A stretch of 64,000 bases of DNA from Closterium sp. Naga37s-1 (GCA_947471745.1 CANJKZ010000174.1:1588001-1652000), one strand, 5' to 3'. Positions 51,334-62,408 are shown, numbered from the stretch's first letter. Made by a program: numbers and translations. The notes: a model not told the origin generated them from the sequence alone.

Positions 51334-51465
51334 TGTCAGAACATTATAGCTTTTGCATTTGTGTAGGCTATAGTGGGGTAGCCCATAAGGGGTACAACCC
51401 AATAAGGGTTAGTACTTGTACCCAACTCTTTCATAGTTCATTCACTCTGGTTCATTCTCCTGACA
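51334..51465 (+). repeat. 3' LTR of E2
   Basis: 132 bp from TGTCAGAACATTATAGC to TCTCCTGACA, directly followed by the CTGAT target duplication. Confidence 0.9.
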
Positions 51466-53586
51466 CTGATGGCGTACACCATGCTTCTGCGAAACATAAC
51501 GGAAAACGAGCAGCAGAACATCCGGCCTTATCGCGGATACAGAAACACTGCCGAGCTCGCGTACAACCACATGAAGAACCTGTATCAAGCAACCGACATC
51601 GTCAATCAAAGTCGTCTCATGGCGCAATTAACAACGGTTCAAATGCAACCTGGTTCAAAGTCGCTGTCGCGGCCTGCGTGATAGACTCCTTCAATGCGGC
51701 ATATTAATATCCGAAGAAGCGTTCGTCAATGTCGTCATCGCAGGTCTTGGTCCTCAGTGGCGCTCCACTCGAGCCATCCTTCGAGCCCACGGAAGAATCT
51801 ACGAAGCAAAACTCTGCACCGAAATTCATGCCGAACAACAAGACATGGATCTGCATGAAGATCCACAAGGGAAAAAAGGATCAGCACCGGAATTCGCCTT
51901 TCACACTAAGTGGCGCAACAACAACAACAACCGACAACAAGAGCACCATGCACAAACATTGTCAGAGGTTCACCGGTGATCCCCGATTGATCCTAGGGAA
52001 GGGTTTTTGGCTCGTTGTCCTGGGGGGTTATGGGCGCACTGACCCGCTACTTAACAAGCCCTTTTTATCCCAGTAGTCTAGTGTTTGGGATTTTGACATG
52101 GTATCAGAGTGAAGGTCTCGGGTTTGAATCCCAGTGTGTGCACTTCGGGCATCCCAGTGCGGGGGGGTGTCAGATGTCCACTGGTGATCCCCGATTGATC
52201 CTAGGGAAGGGTTACAGGCTTGTTTTCCTGGGGGGTTATGGGCACACAGACCCGCTACTTAACAAGCCCTTTTATCCCAGTGGTCTAGTGACTGGGATTC
52301 TGACAAAGATATGTACCACCATTCTGTCATCTCTGCCGAACGTCAGGACACTCTCCCATCCATTGCCCGACTCAGCAGCAATCAACACCATCACCACGTC
52401 TGCTTCGACCTTCAAGTAGTCAAGTGACCTCTACACAGCAACATCCTTCGAATTAGGCACCACCTTCATCGACAACGTCACAACCTGCACAAGGAACAAG
52501 AAACATCATAAGGTAAATGACAAGAACGGACTCCTGCATCACTGGTTCGCCACCGACCTACTCACCAGAAGAACTGCTTGACGAAAGTACGCCTCGTCGT
52601 GAATCGCTACAACCAAACCCGACATACGTGGCTATCGCACAAAGCGAACCGTCCGGTCAAGATACTTGGTTCTTGGACAGTTGCTGCGGACAACACATGT
52701 GCTCGTCAAATCGCTTCGTTCAACGGGAACAACGCCTCAACCGGGAAGCCGTGATCACCGTTGCCAATAACCAGAACCTGCGCACACAACGACAAGGAAT
52801 AGTTCAACTTCAGTCCCGCGAGACTAACGTCGTTTTACAGATGTCAAAAGTTTGATTGCAGAAGGATCGGGCGACAACTTGCTAAGCGTCAGCCAACTCA
52901 TGGCAAAAGGGATTCACCTTGAAGCTGACAGCACCACTCAGGAGTTCAAGCTGTATCACGGGAAGGGAGGACTTTTCATCGGGAAGGCAGTCCTGAAGAA
53001 CAACGTCTTCGTTCTCGACTTCGTCCTAGATCAAGGAACTGATGACAGCGACACGATCGTCAACTTCACCACTTGGTCGCACCCACCAGATCTCGACTCA
53101 GACTTCAGCCCTGGAGGTTTCTGGTACTCGCACACCATACCTGAAGCACAACGGACAAGGGCGTTAGCAGTGATTCAATAGACAACAGCAGCAGCCTCAA
53201 CATCGGGAGCAGCAGAGACAACAGCAGCAGCAGCAACACCGATAGAAGTAGAAGCAACAACAACAGCACCAGCACCACTCGCCAGCTCTTCATCAGCACC
53301 GACACCCACTCAACAACTGACTCCCGCCCCACGCGAAGCTCACAAAAGCACCAACATCACCGCAAGATTTTACTCCAACTCCAATCTGTACAGACGTTCA
53401 CCTGGACATCGCGCCGACGAATCACTATGGCATCAAAGGTTAGGACATCCAAGCAACACGACACTGAACAACACGATAAGAGCAGGAGTGCTCGATAAAG
53501 ACTCACTACTTTTACCCGACGGCAAAGAACTTCAACGAGTCAGCGGAAAAGTGATTTACCTGCCCTGAAGCCGACTTACCCCATCA
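51466..53586 (+). pseudogene. Copia family C host element, part 2 (Gag, protease, pre-integrase)
   Basis: Gag resumes in frame with MAYTMLLRNITENEQQNIRP and, after a frame change near 51640, continues (GLGPQWRSTRAILRAHGRIY) to the TRIM insertion at 51960. Beyond it, protease is at 52517-52855 with WFLDSCCGQHMCSS, where DSGA-type motifs have Gly and Ala or Ser instead of Cys-Cys. Then come LSVSQLMAKGIHLEA and a pre-integrase LWHQRLGHPSNTTL near 53430. Integrase is missing: E3 begins at 53587. Confidence 0.8.
51960..52305 (+). mobile_element. TRIM: 346-bp miniature LTR retrotransposon
   Basis: Two LTRs, 51960-52098 (139 bp) and 52168-52305 (138 bp), start TGTCAGA and end TGACA. The 69-bp interior begins with TGGTATCAGAGTGA, a primer-binding site, and ends with the purine tract GTGCGGGGGGG. 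It encodes nothing. Flanks AACAT and AAGAT fit a 5-bp target duplication with one change. This is a complete terminal-repeat retrotransposon in miniature, inserted in the family-C gag, and it depends on other elements for movement. Confidence 0.9.
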
Positions 53587-53759
53587 TGTTCGAATGTTAT
53601 AGTGCTTACATTTGTGTAGGCTATAGTGGGGTAGCCCTAAAAGGGTACAACCCAATTAGGGTTAGTACTTGTACCCAACTTCTGTTCAATGCATTCATTC
53701 TTGTTCGTTAGTTTGACATGGTTTCAGAGCAGGTCCTTCGTTAGGACCGATTTTTTTTG

Positions 53760-54900
53760 GGCCCACCACACTGCTGCCCCACTTGCCGCCCTGCTGGATC
53801 ACGCGCCGCCCCTAGCAAACCTCGTGCCGCACCTGCTGCCCAGTGCGCCGCCCTCGTGCGGCCTGCCAAATCGACCGTAGGACCCGGCCCGTCGCCTGTC
53901 GCCCGTAGGCCTGTCACCCCTAGCCCCGGCCCGTCGCCCGTTGCCCCTAGGCCCCGGCCCGTTGCCCGTCGCCCCTAGGCCCCAGCCCGTCGCCCGTCGC
54001 CCATCGCCCGTCGCCCCTCGGCCCGTCGCCCCTAGCCCCGGCCCGTCACCCGTCGCCCCTAGGCCCCGGCCCGTCGCCCGTCGCCCCTAGGCCCCGGCCC
54101 GTTGCCCGTCGCCCCTCAACCGTCGCCCCGTCCCGTCGCCCGTCGCCCCCTAGCCGCCCCGGCCCGTCGCCCCTAGCCCCGGCCCGTCGCCCGTCGCCCC
54201 TAGGCCCTGGCCCGTCGCCCGTCACCCGTCGCCCCTCGGCCCGTCGCCCCTAGCCCCGGCCCGTCGTCCGTCGCCCCCAGGCCCCGGCCCGTCGCCCGTC
54301 GCCCCTAGGCCCCGGCCCGTCGCCCGTCACCCCTAGCCCCGGCCCGTCGTCCGTCGCCCCTAGCCCTGGCTCATCGCTCGTCGCCCCTAGGCCCGTCGCC
54401 CGTCGCCCCTAGGCCCCGGCCCGTCGCCCGTTGCCCCCCCTAGCTGCCCCGGCCCGTCGCCCCTAGCCCCGGCCCGTCGCCCGTTGCCCCTAGGCCCCAG
54501 CTCGACGCCCGTCGCTCCTAGGCCCGTCGCCCCTAGCCCCAGCACGTCGCCCGTCGTCCCTAGGCCCCGGCCCCGGCCCATCGCCCCTCGCCCCTACGCC
54601 CTTCGCCCGTCGCCCCCTAGGCCCCGGCCCGTCGCCCGTCGCCCCTAGGCCCCGGCCAGCCCGTCGACCCCAGGCCCCACGCGCCGCCTCTTGTGGCCCG
54701 CCCCTCCCCCCTGCAGCCCGCGAGCCGCCCTTAAAGCCCCCCGCGCCGCCCCTGGTGGCCCCCTAGCCGCCCATGGAGGCCCCCTAGCCGCCCCTGCTTC
54801 CCTACTAGCCACCTGTTGCGGCCCTCTCGCAGCCCCTGCAGCCCAGCGTGCCGCCACTTGCGACCTCCCGCCACCCCTAGGCCCTCGAGCCGCCTCTATT
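53760..54900 (+). repeat. GC-rich leader repeats of E3
   Basis: Units of CCCCGGCCCGTCGCCCGTCG and CGCCCCTAGG in tandem. The last 250 bp are less regular (GCAGCCCG, GCCGCCCCT). Confidence 0.9.
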
Positions 54901-54983
54901 GCAGCCTGCATGCCGCCCCTTGCTGCTGCCTGCCCTTTTTCCTACGCTGCCCGGCCACTGCCCGCCCCGCGTGCTGCGCAGAT

Positions 54984-56000
54984 ATGGCTTCTCTCCGCGT
55001 GCTTGCGTTCGATCATGAGGGCCGCCCGTGGCTCGACGACCTGCAGCTGTACCTACTGAGCGACTATAGGGACAGCGTTTTGTTGTTTGACCACATGTCA
55101 CTCCCGCCCCTCCCGCCACAACAGACAGTGCGACTCGCTCACAGTGGCTTACTCGTGACGCTGCTGCTTGCTTAGCCATTCGCAACCACCTGCCAATAGC
55201 CAAATGCGCTCACTTCGTACAGCACAGGACAGCACAGGCACTGTATGACGCTGTAGTCGCCCTTTACTCCTTGCATGCTACTGCTGCTCTGAGCTGTCTT
55301 CTACTGCCCTACCTGTTTCCCGAGCTGTCCGCCTTTGCCGCAGTAGAGGACCTGGTTTCCCACTTTCACGCTAGCGACGCTCGCTACCGCGCTGCCGCCC
55401 CAGCTGAGTTCCTTAACGGGAACCAGCCCCCGATGTTCATCACTCTCTACTTTATAGTCACCCGCCTCCCTGACTCTCTTCGCTCAGTCAGGGACCAATT
55501 TCTCTCACTTGACCCCACCTCCCTCATTGTTGACCTACTCGAGCAGCACCTCTTTGCAGCTGAGACTAGTGTAGGCGCTGTAGGTGCTGCTTGTGGCACT
55601 CCGCGCACGCCCTTCTTTGGGGATGCTCCCCCTCCCCCCTTGCCCCCTCCTACGCCTCTGCTGCTGCTGTTGACGTCCTTGGTGCTGTAGACGTCGAGAC
55701 TACTTCTGCTAGTGCGAAGCGCCGCAACAACAAGGGCAAGGGTGGCAGGGGTGGTGGCGGTGGCAGCGGGGGTGGTGGTGGGGGTAGCAGTGGAGGTGGT
55801 GGAGGCAGTGGAGGTGGTGGCGGTAGTGGGAGTGGTGGCGGGAGTGGGGGCTTTGGTGGCGGAGGTGGTGGCAGTCTCAGGGGTGGCGGTAGTGGTGGCA
55901 GTGGGAGTGGTGGTGGTAGGGCTAGAGCTACTCAGCGTGGAGGTTCGGGAGGTGGCCAGAGGCAGCAGCAGCAGCGTCGGAGCGAGACCCTGTCGCCCTA
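54984..56000 (+). pseudogene. E3 Gag
   Basis: The start MASLRVLAFDHEGRP is kept. A 15-base in-frame gap removes five residues before LDDLQLYL, and a frameshift follows near 55100. Gag helices continue from 55271 (LLPYLFPELSAFAAVEDL). The Gly/Ser tail at 55740-55920 is in a third frame, ending in TAG near 55998. Confidence 0.8.
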
Positions 56001-56029
56001 GCAGCTTCGTGAGTGGTTTTCTCAGCGTG

Positions 56030-57980
56030 GGGCGTATGGGGGTAGTGGTAGCTGCCCATATGTCATTCGCGCGGGTGACCGTGCTGGTCTGACATGCGGG
56101 AAGCCTCACACTCAGCACCGCTGCTTCTGTCGCCTCGACAACGCTTGGCGCGCGGAGTTTGGTGACGAGGTCGAGCGCCCCCGCTAGACAGAGCTGCTTA
56201 GGTCTGGAGTTGCTATCTTTGACCTAGACTATGATGCTATTCTTGCTGCTATGTATGCTTTGTCTGTTAGTGCTGAGGGTGACTGTTACTTGTGTGTGCC
56301 GCCTGACCCAGGTATAGAGGCTGCTGCTCTAGGTGCTAGTGAGTCTGCCTTCCCTAGTACTGCACCTGCTGAGGCCTTACACACCTTAACACTTGACTTA
56401 GGTGCTTCACACTGTTTCTTTCGCGACAGCACGACCCTCATTCCTCTCCCTGCACCTGTACCGGTCAGACTGGCTGACCCCTCAGGGGGCCCATTGTTGC
56501 CCGTTCCTCCACTGTTCTCCCGTGTCCGGCGGTTCCGTCCGGCTCACTGTCAGGTCTTCACCTCCCCTCGTTCTCTACGAACTTGGTGAGTACCGCTGCC
56601 CTCCGGGATGCGATGGTCACTACCACCACTCCTGAGGGTCAGCGTGTGTCGATCTGCACGTGTACACGGATGGGCCGTCACCTGGCCACGTTCACTCGTC
56701 GGCCAGGGTCGAGTCTGTACACACTGGCAACCGAGCCTCCTCAGGTAGCTGCGTCTGCCCAAGTGTCCGTGTCAGGTCAGGTAGCACCCCCTTGCTCGTG
56801 TCGCCTCCTGTCGCACCAGACACTTCTGTGGCACCACCGCCTGGGTAACCCCTCCTTGCAACGCCTTCGTGGCATGCACTCCCGCCTCCTTTTCTCTGGT
56901 CTTCCCAGGTCTCCGCCTCCCCTCCCGCCCTCGCCTGCCCCGCCCTGCCTTCCTTGCGACGAGGGGTAGCAGCGCACCTCTCCTCACTCCTCCTTGTTTC
57001 CCCCGACGACTGCTCCCCTGCAGACTCTCCACATGGACGTATGGGGCCCAGCCCGTGTACGTGGACAAGGCCGCGAGCGCTACTTTCCGTTGGTTGTTGA
57101 TGACTACACACGGTACACCACAGGCTTCCCCTTGCGCAGCAAGGGTCACGTCATTGATGTCTTTGTCAAACTTATATGCTGTAGTATGTTTAGGCTGTAG
57201 TGGGGTAGTCCTTATAGGGTACAACACTTTTAGGTTTGCTACTTGTACCCACCTGCTTTCTAGTTCATTCATTCCGTTCCTTATTTTAACAGTCTTGATC
57301 CCTTGGATCCGCGCATTCCGTCTCCAGCTCTGGGAGCGGTTCCACCAGGACCTTCCTGTCCTGCGTTTGCATTCTGAAAGAGGTGGTGAGTTCTCCTCCG
57401 ACCTCTTGCAGGACTATTATCATGGGGAGGGCATTCTCCAGTCGTTCACGCTTCCGGACTCCCCTCAGCAAAAAGGGATTGCTGAGCGCCGCATTGGCTT
57501 AGTCATGGAGGTCGCTCGTACCTCCATGATCCATGCGGCTGCTCCCCATTTTCTAAGGCCGTTTGCGGTCCGGTATGCTGCGCATCAGCTCAACCTCTGG
57601 CCCCGTGTCTCCTTGCCGGAGACCTCGCCCACAATGCGTTGGACGGGGGAGGTTGGCGATGCGTCGGTGTTCCGGGTCTGGGGTTCTCGTGCCTTTGTTC
57701 GCGATACGTCTGCGGACAAGCTCTCCGCCCGTGCTATCCCTTGCATCTTCCTTGGATTTCCCTCTGACGCGCCTGGCTGGCAATTTTACCACCCCACCTC
57801 GCGCCGTGTCTTCCCCTCTCAGGACATCACGCTTGACAAGTCGGTTCCCTTTTACCGTCTCTTCCCCTACCGCTCTGCCCCTCCCCCGCCCCCGCCGCTC
57901 TTCCTTGCTCCGGGTCCCCCTCCGGTAGACCCTCTCCCGCCCCAGGGTCCTGCTCCCTCTCCGGTGTGTCTTAGGTAGAC
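56030..57980 (+). pseudogene. E3 Cys-His cluster, protease and integrase
   Basis: The cluster CPYVIRAGDRAGLTCGKPH starts near 56054. The protease reads LDLGAS for DSGAS. Integrase is split by a solo LTR at 57164. After it, the second catalytic Asp is Glu (LHSERGGEFSS) and NG is KG in SPQQKGIAERR, so catalysis would be lost. The C-terminal FYHPTSRRVFPSQDITLDK region ends in TAG near 57975. Confidence 0.85.
57164..57291 (+). repeat. Solo LTR inside E3 integrase
   Basis: 128 bp, TGTCAAACTTATATGC to TTATTTTAACA, flanked by a perfect target duplication GTCTT (57159-57163 and 57292-57296). It belongs to the A/B/E4 LTR type, not the E1/E2/E3 type. Confidence 0.95.
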
Positions 57981-57999
57981 CCTCTCCCTATTACTGTGC

Positions 58000-58780
58000 C
58001 TGTTGAGGTAGCCGGCGACGCAAGTGCTGCTCGAGGTGCTGCGTCTGGGGGTGCTGCGTCTTGGGGTGCGGAGCCTGCGGGTGCGGAGCCTGGGGGCGCT
58101 GAGTCTGAGGGTGACGGGTCTGGGGGTGCTGAGCTTGGGGGTGCGGAGTTTGGGGGTGCTGAGATTGCAGGTGTGGAGCCTGGGGGTGCTGAGCTTGAGG
58201 GTGTTGAGCCTAGGGGTGCTGAGTCTGAGGGTGCGGAGTCTGGGGGTGCTGAGCCTCGGGCTACTGCTTATGGTGGAGGTCCTGCGGGTGCTTCGCCACG
58301 ATTGTCTCCTAGGCAGGAGCCTCTCTCCCCGCAGTAGCTGCGCGAGTGGTGTGCTTAGCGCACTCGCCTTCGGAGTGGAGCTGCCGGAGCTGGAGACCCT
58401 GCCCCTGGAGACATTGGAGCTAGAGGTGCTGGAGTTACTGCTGGAGCTGGTGGTACTGGAGGTGCTGCGTTTGCTGGTCCTGGAGGAGCTCGTACCAGGG
58501 GTACTGGAGCTGCCGGGACTAGTGGTGTTGGGGGCGCTGTTGCTGGAGACCCTACGGAGCCTGGAGCTACTGAGTCTGGAGGCGCTGGAGCTGGAGGCAT
58601 TGGCGCTGGTGGCGCTTGATTTGGAGGAGCTGGAGCTGTTGGCGCTGGAGCTGGAGGCACCCGCGCGGGAGGCGCTGGAGCTGGAGGAGCTGGAGTTGTT
58701 GACCCTAGAGCTAGAGGTGTTGGAGCTGGGGGTGCTGTGTTCGGCGGTACTGGTACTGGAGGCACTGTGCGGCCGCGACC
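58000..58780 (+). repeat. E3 repeat linker between integrase and RT
   Basis: GGAEP-type pentapeptide-coding 15-mers (58020-58260), then GGAGCTGGAG-type repeats (58370-58760), as in E2 but with different copy numbers and a TAG at 58336. Confidence 0.85.
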
Positions 58781-59039
58781 GTACTTCGTTCCCTTGCTTT
58801 TGCAGGTTCTTGGTATCCCGTCTTCTCCTGGCCTTACTCCTCCCTTACTGTGTCCACCGCCTGACCAGACATAGCCACTGTTACAGCCAACCTCCGCACT
58901 GCCTGCTCCTTCTCCTTAAACTGAGCAGGCCGGCGGTCTTACAGAGCGTCGTGAGCCCGCGTCTCGTCCTGCCTCCCCTGTTCGCACTGGTCATCGCATT
59001 CCTCGTCCGCGTCCTCCTCCAGTCCCAGGCACTCACGCT

Positions 59040-61017
59040 ATGGCACTTCGTCCTTCCTCTGTTCCACTACGTGTTCCTCTACCGCCTCCTCCTGAGTCCT
59101 CTCTTCCTGTCGTCCCTGACCCTGAGTCTGACCGCGCTCGTGCAGCCAGTCCCACAGCCTCTCGTCTCCTTGCCACTATTGTCACTGGCCCTTCTTTTGA
59201 GTCCAGTGCTGCGTCTGCCCTCGTTGCTGAGCTGGTTGACTTTGCTGCTGCCTGTCGTCTAGACTACGCCACTGCTCTTGTTGCTGAGTCTAAGTCTGCC
59301 AGTCCTCCGTCCGTCGGGCGTGAGTGTGCTCTTGGCACGGACGTCCTTGAGGATAGGCAGGAGGACTTTGAGAGTCTTGCAGCTGCTGTACCTCGTTTCG
59401 CTTCCATGTTGCATGCCCCTGAGGGAGACCCGGATGCACCAAACATCCCGACCTCGCGCTCTTACGCAGAGGCGATTACGGATCCCTACTCCTCTCAGTG
59501 GCAGGCAGCTATGGATGCCGAGATGGCATCCTGGAAGTCCACAGGCACCTACGTCAACGCAGTTTCCTCGTCTCGGGCGAACATAGTCGATGGCATGTGG
59601 ATTTTCAGGGTGAAGCGGCCGCCGGGTTCTCCGCCTGCCTTCAAGGCGCCTTACGTTGCTAGAGGCTACAGTTAGCGACAGGGGGTCGTTGCAGACCTTC
59701 TCCCCCACCCCAAAGATGACTACTCTTTGGGTGTTGCTGCACATCGCTGCTCATCGTGACTACGAGTTGCACTCTCTGGACTTCAGCACAGCTTTCTTGC
59801 AGGGCAGCCTGCACGAGAAGATCTGGCTGCGCCGCCCACCTGGCTTCATTGAGTCGTTTCGCGCAGGTACCCAGTGGAGCCTCCGACAGCCAGTCTATGG
59901 TGTCCGCCAGGCGCCTCACGAGTGGCACGACACACTGAGGACTACACTTGCGGCTCAGGGGTTTACTCCTTCTACTGCTGACCTGTCGTTGTTTCTACGC
60001 ACCGACACGTCGCTGCCGCCGTTCTACGTCCTCGTGTACGTCGACGACCTCGTCTTTGCCATTGCTGACACTGAGGCACCGACCCTTGTGAAGCCGGAGC
60101 TGCAAAAGAGACACACCCGCAGTGACCTGCGTGAACTGCGGAGCTATCTTGGCTTGCAGATCACCCGGGACAGAGCACAGCGCACCATCACCCTGACTCA
60201 GTCACACATGGTGCACCAGGTCCTTCAGCGCTTCGGCTTCTAGTTCTCCTCACCACAGCCCACCCCTCTGTCTACCGGGCACTCGCTCTCAGCTCCACCT
60301 TCGGAGGAGTTCGTAGAGCCGAGTGGTCTATACCCAAAGCTTGTGGGTTGCCTCATGTATCTGATGACGTGCACACGACCTGACCTCGCGTACCCTCTCA
60401 GCCTCCTGGCTCGCTACGTGGCTCCCGGTAGGCACGAAAGGTGCACTGGGATGCTGCGAAGAGGGTACTGCGTTACTTGTGCAGTCGTCGGGCATGGGGC
60501 TCGTGCTTGGAGGACGGGGTCCAGTTGTCCTCACTGGTCATGCATACGCCTCTTGGGTTGACGACTCAGCTACGCAGCGGTCGTCACAGGGTTACACCTT
60601 CAGCCTCGGTTCCGGCTCTGTTTCTTGGCGGTCTACCCGCTCGTCTTGGGTTCTCAGCTACAGTTGTGAGGCTGAGATCTACGCAGGGGCCATGGCTGCA
60701 CAGGAGCTACGCTGGCTCACCTACCTGCTGACTGACTTGGGAGAGCAGCCTCGTTCGCCTCCTGTTCTGTACGTAGACAACAAGGCCATGATTGCCTTGT
60801 GTCAGGAGCACAGACTGGAGCACAGAACGAAGCACATCGCTTTGCGATACTTCCTTGCTTGAGAGTTGCAGCAGCGTGGCCAGCTTCGTCTTGCGTACGT
60901 GGCCACTAGGGCCAACACTGCTGATATATTCACCAAGGCACTTCAGCCTCGTGATTATCAGCGCTTCTCTACTGTATTAGGCCTTGTGCCTACTTTGCCT
61001 CACTTGCTCACTACGTG
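59040..61017 (+). pseudogene. E3 reverse transcriptase and RNase H
   Basis: The lead-in 59040-59675 ends in a TAG near 59674. The RT core 59656-60243 has YVDD at about 60037. A TAG at 60241, a one-base loss near 60436, a two-base loss near 60487 and a TGA at 60860 (from CGA) break the rest. RNase H motifs HAYASW, CEAEIYAG and YVDNKAM remain. Confidence 0.85.
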
Positions 61018-61133
61018 ACTTTGCTTGTACTGTGATCTATATATATACATGCATGCTTACACTTGCTAGGGTATGATCACTATATTGTTTGTTCTCTTTC
61101 ATATAACCCTGCATGTGAACTGCCCTTGTGGCC

Positions 61134-61612
61134 CTTGGCACAGGCAACCGAGCCTTCACCTCGCCAGCAGATGAGGCTGACTGGGATAAATTGAACGTGG
61201 ACTGAGCATCGGAGGAAGCCGGACCTCTTCCCTACTGTTCGGTACCCATTCCGATGGACGACGAAAATCCTCGCGAATGCATCAACGCTGAAGTCTACTA
61301 CTACTTCGCCGACAACGGTTACGTTACACCACAGCCGGTCAACACAAACATTTCAGAACGACTAGGGCCCAACTTCTTACCTGATCCAGAAGCGGGAGAC
61401 GAAGCAGTTTATCCCGAGGACCCAAAAATCCCTCGCTACACACAGAGTAGGCTGCAGATTCTTGGACTCGTCACCGCAGTCCATGGCCCACCAATGCCAA
61501 GAGAGCCTGCTACGGTTCAGCAGGCTCTGGGGGGGGGAGGACAAGGAAAAAAGGCGAGAAGCCATGGACAGAGAGTTAAAAGCGCTGGAAAATAGAAACA
61601 GCTGGAAGATAG
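61134..61612 (+). pseudogene. Copia family C host element, part 3 (before RT)
   Basis: Resumes after the E3 deletion: MDDENPRECINAEVYYYF, PDPEAGDEAVYPEDPKIPRY and REPATVQQAL, then after a G-run frameshift EDKEKRREAMDRELKALENR and NSWKI, the classic lead-in to copia RT. E4 enters at 61613, so RT itself is outside the window or lost. Integrase between 53586 and here is absent. Confidence 0.8.
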
Positions 61613-61839
61613 TGTCAAACTTATATGCTATAGTCTGTCTAGGCTGTAGTGGGGTAGTTCATATAGGGTACAACACTTTTAGGTTTCCTACTTGTACCCA
61701 CCTTCTTGCTAGTACAGTCATTCCTTCCTTCCCTATTCTGACATGGTATTCTGAGCAGGTTCCCTCGTGGGAAGTTTTTTTTTCCTGCCCTGCCCGAAGC
61801 GCGCCTCGCGCCTGCCTCACTTGCGCCGTCGCGCGCCCT

Positions 61840-62220
61840 GCCTTAGAGCCGCCCGTCGCGGCCCTGCATTGTCGGCCCATCGCGGCCCTGCCCTACCGGC
61901 CCGTCGCGGCCCTGCCCTAACGGCCCGTCGCGGCCCCCCTGCCTTCTCGGCCCATCGCGGCCCTGCCCTGCCGCCACCCGCGGCCCTACCTTGCCGCCCG
62001 TCGTGGCCTCCGCCCTGCCGCTGCTCGTCGCGACCCTGCCCTAACGGCCCGTCGCGGCCCCCCCTGCCCTCTAGGCTTGTCGCGGCCCTGCCCTGCCGCC
62101 ACCCGCGGCCCTACCTTGCCGCCCGCCGCGGCCTCTGCCCTACCGCTGCTCATCGCGGCCCTGCCCTGCTACCGCCCTGTCGCGGCCCTGCGCTGACGCC
62201 GACGCGTCACGGCAAGGTAG
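61840..62220 (+). repeat. GC-rich leader repeats of E4
   Basis: Tandem GCGGCCCTGCCCTACCGGCC and CGTCGCGGCCCCCCCTGCC-type units. The last part (62220-62420) changes to GAGCCGCGCCGCCCTAC and then GCTACTGCT repeats. Confidence 0.85.
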
Positions 62221-62408
62221 TGCCGCGGGTGCCGCGCCGCCCTACCGAGCCGCGCCGACCAGCCGAGCCGCGCCGCCCTACCGAGCCGCGCTGCCCTGCT
62301 GAGCCGCGCCGCCCTACTGAGCCGCACTGCCCTGCCCGCGCTGCTCCTGCTGCTACTGCTGCTTCTGCTGCCACTGCTGCTACTGCTGCTACTGCTGCTA
62401 CAGCTACG

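Larger units (their letters stand above)
37634..51465 (+). mobile_element. Copia element E2, with E1 nested in its 5' LTR
   Basis: E2 is inserted in family C with a perfect 5-bp target duplication CTGAT (37629-37633 and 51466-51470). Its 5' LTR is in two pieces, 37634-37674 and 43977-44066, split by E1. Then come the primer site at 44067, a GC-rich leader, gag at 45248, pol remnants ending at 51106, a GGGGGTG tract and a 3' LTR at 51334-51465 (132 bp). Without E1 it is about 7.5 kb. At least six premature stops in pol make it inactive. Confidence 0.9.
53587..61133 (+). mobile_element. Copia element E3, 3' LTR deleted
   Basis: The 5' LTR 53587-53718 (132 bp, start mutated to TGTTCGAATG) is followed by TGGTTTCAGAGCAGGTCC, a GC-rich leader, gag at 54984 and pol remnants ending at 61017. 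The 3' untranslated region breaks at about 61133 in TGGCCCTTGG. The last 100 bp, purine tract and 3' LTR are missing and family-C sequence follows. It contains a solo LTR in its integrase. Confidence 0.9.

Noticed and set aside
56869..57978. A 369-codon frame crossing the solo LTR in E3
   Set aside because: The part before the LTR is not the pol frame and the insert plus target duplication is 133 bp, so the read-through is chance; only the part after the LTR is integrase.
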